Assembly: GCA_964503595.1 (NCBI GenBank)
Contig: CAZDAM010000093.1
Coordinates: 1-13,291, forward strand
Reading direction: 5' to 3'
Origin: CAZDAM01 sp964503595
GTDB taxonomy: Bacteria > Muiribacteriota > UBA6191
DNA length: 13,291 nt
Shown in pieces: positions 12,959-13,291 of this stretch. The notes under the pieces were generated by a model. That model saw nothing but the letters and a program-made list of their open reading frames with translations. It was not told where the DNA came from and ran no database searches. Every line of letters starts with the position of its first letter. Within the stretch, counting starts at the first letter, position 1. The translations under genes and the position numbers were made by a program.

Positions 12959-13291
12959 CCAAATCTTGGCTACGGACAGATGCCTGGCTACCGTTACGGG
13001 CAAATACCCGGATATGGCTACCAGCGACCGGGCTATGGGTATGGCTATCCTTACAACAACGGCATGCCCCAGAACAATGTCCAGTACCAGAATCAGGCTA
13101 CAGAAAGGGCATCCTATGATGCCCTCAGCCGCTTCCGTCAGGAATTGAATCTGGATCCCTTTCAGACCGGAGCAGATGCCATCAATATCGAAGTAGTGGA
13201 AAAGTCGCGCCTGCAGAACGGTCAGATCCAGGTTGTCCTGAAAACTAGTGGTGGCATCACCGGCCAGGGAATCGGGAAAACCAGAGTGTAC
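12959..13291 (+). CDS. Continuation of the Gly/Tyr-rich protein after in-frame TAA; runs off window end
   Basis: From 12959 to the edge the frame of the preceding gene is open for 111 codons. It first holds a Gly/Tyr/Pro repeat region (PNLGYGQMPGYRYGQIPGYG and further), then a charged, non-repetitive part (SYDALSRFRQELNLD, DAINIEVVEKSRLQNGQIQV, TSGGITGQGIGKTRVY) that looks like a folded domain. The composition joins smoothly across the stop. Three explanations fit: a nonsense mutation or sequencing error in what was one gene, readthrough of TAA, or a separate gene starting at the ATG at 12980, which has only a weak ribosome site. TAA is used as a normal stop for other genes here, so a changed genetic code is unlikely. 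The 3' end lies outside the window. Confidence 0.6.
12968..13054 (+). repeat. Gly-Tyr-Pro coding repeat (PGY-type)
   Basis: Within the open frame after the TAA, short units of the form xPGYxYG recur (MPGYRYG, IPGYGYQ, RPGYGYG), with Gly-Tyr pairs throughout. The units differ in codons (GGC TAC, GGA TAT, GGC TAT, GGG TAT), so the repetition is at the protein level and not a recent DNA duplication. Such stretches are usually disordered, adhesive or self-assembling. Confidence 0.6.

Noticed and set aside
1..13291. CRISPR array, tRNA/rRNA genes, insertion sequence or riboswitch
   Set aside because: No regularly spaced direct repeats, cloverleaf-like sequence, transposase motif or long structured leader was seen. 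The leader of lysS is too short for a T-box or riboswitch.

Overview
The window looks like ordinary chromosome from a diderm (Gram-negative-type) bacterium. It has a lipoprotein signal, an NlpD/EnvC-like LytM protein, several secreted proteins, Shine-Dalgarno starts and a roughly balanced base composition. The phylum cannot be fixed from the sequence. The presence of a bacterial microcompartment (BMC) vertex protein next to a deoxyribose-phosphate aldolase recalls the sugar-phosphate-utilising class of BMC loci. There are no tRNA or rRNA genes, IS elements or CRISPR arrays, and no gene-free stretch longer than 300 bases.

Layout. (1) 2-142 (+): the last 46 codons of an HNH endonuclease cut by the window edge. 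(2) 2665-295 (-): a three-gene unit encoding a permuted NlpC/P60-like protein, a secreted protein with a PEGA-like C-terminal half, and a dihydroflavonol-reductase-like SDR. (3) 2791-5938 (+): an extended -10 promoter followed by lysS, a EutN/CcmL-type BMC vertex gene, and an unusual fusion of a putative encapsulation peptide, a flavoprotein-like domain and DeoC. The three genes are joined by two 4-base ATGA overlaps. (4) 7404-6035 (-): a small unknown protein, a membrane-anchored alpha/beta hydrolase and a YccF protein. (5) 7491-10037 (+): a LysM plus degenerate LytM protein, a 105-aa unknown protein and a B12-binding radical SAM enzyme. (6) 12306-9943 (-): a large lipoprotein with carboxypeptidase-regulatory-like and beta-propeller domains, then a STAS-like protein whose 3' end overlaps the radical SAM gene tail to tail. 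(7) 12389 to the window end (+): a secreted Gly/Tyr/Pro-rich protein interrupted by an in-frame TAA, after which the same frame stays open for 111 codons to the edge.

The most interesting system is region 3. A shell-vertex protein and an aldolase that appears tagged for encapsulation are translationally coupled to the housekeeping gene lysS. The aldolase would release acetaldehyde and glyceraldehyde-3-phosphate inside a shell. Its central flavoprotein-like domain has no obvious role in that reaction, so it may mark an undescribed activity. The second striking point is the in-frame stop in region 7. The third is the loss of LytM zinc ligands in region 5, which points to an amidase activator and not a peptidase.
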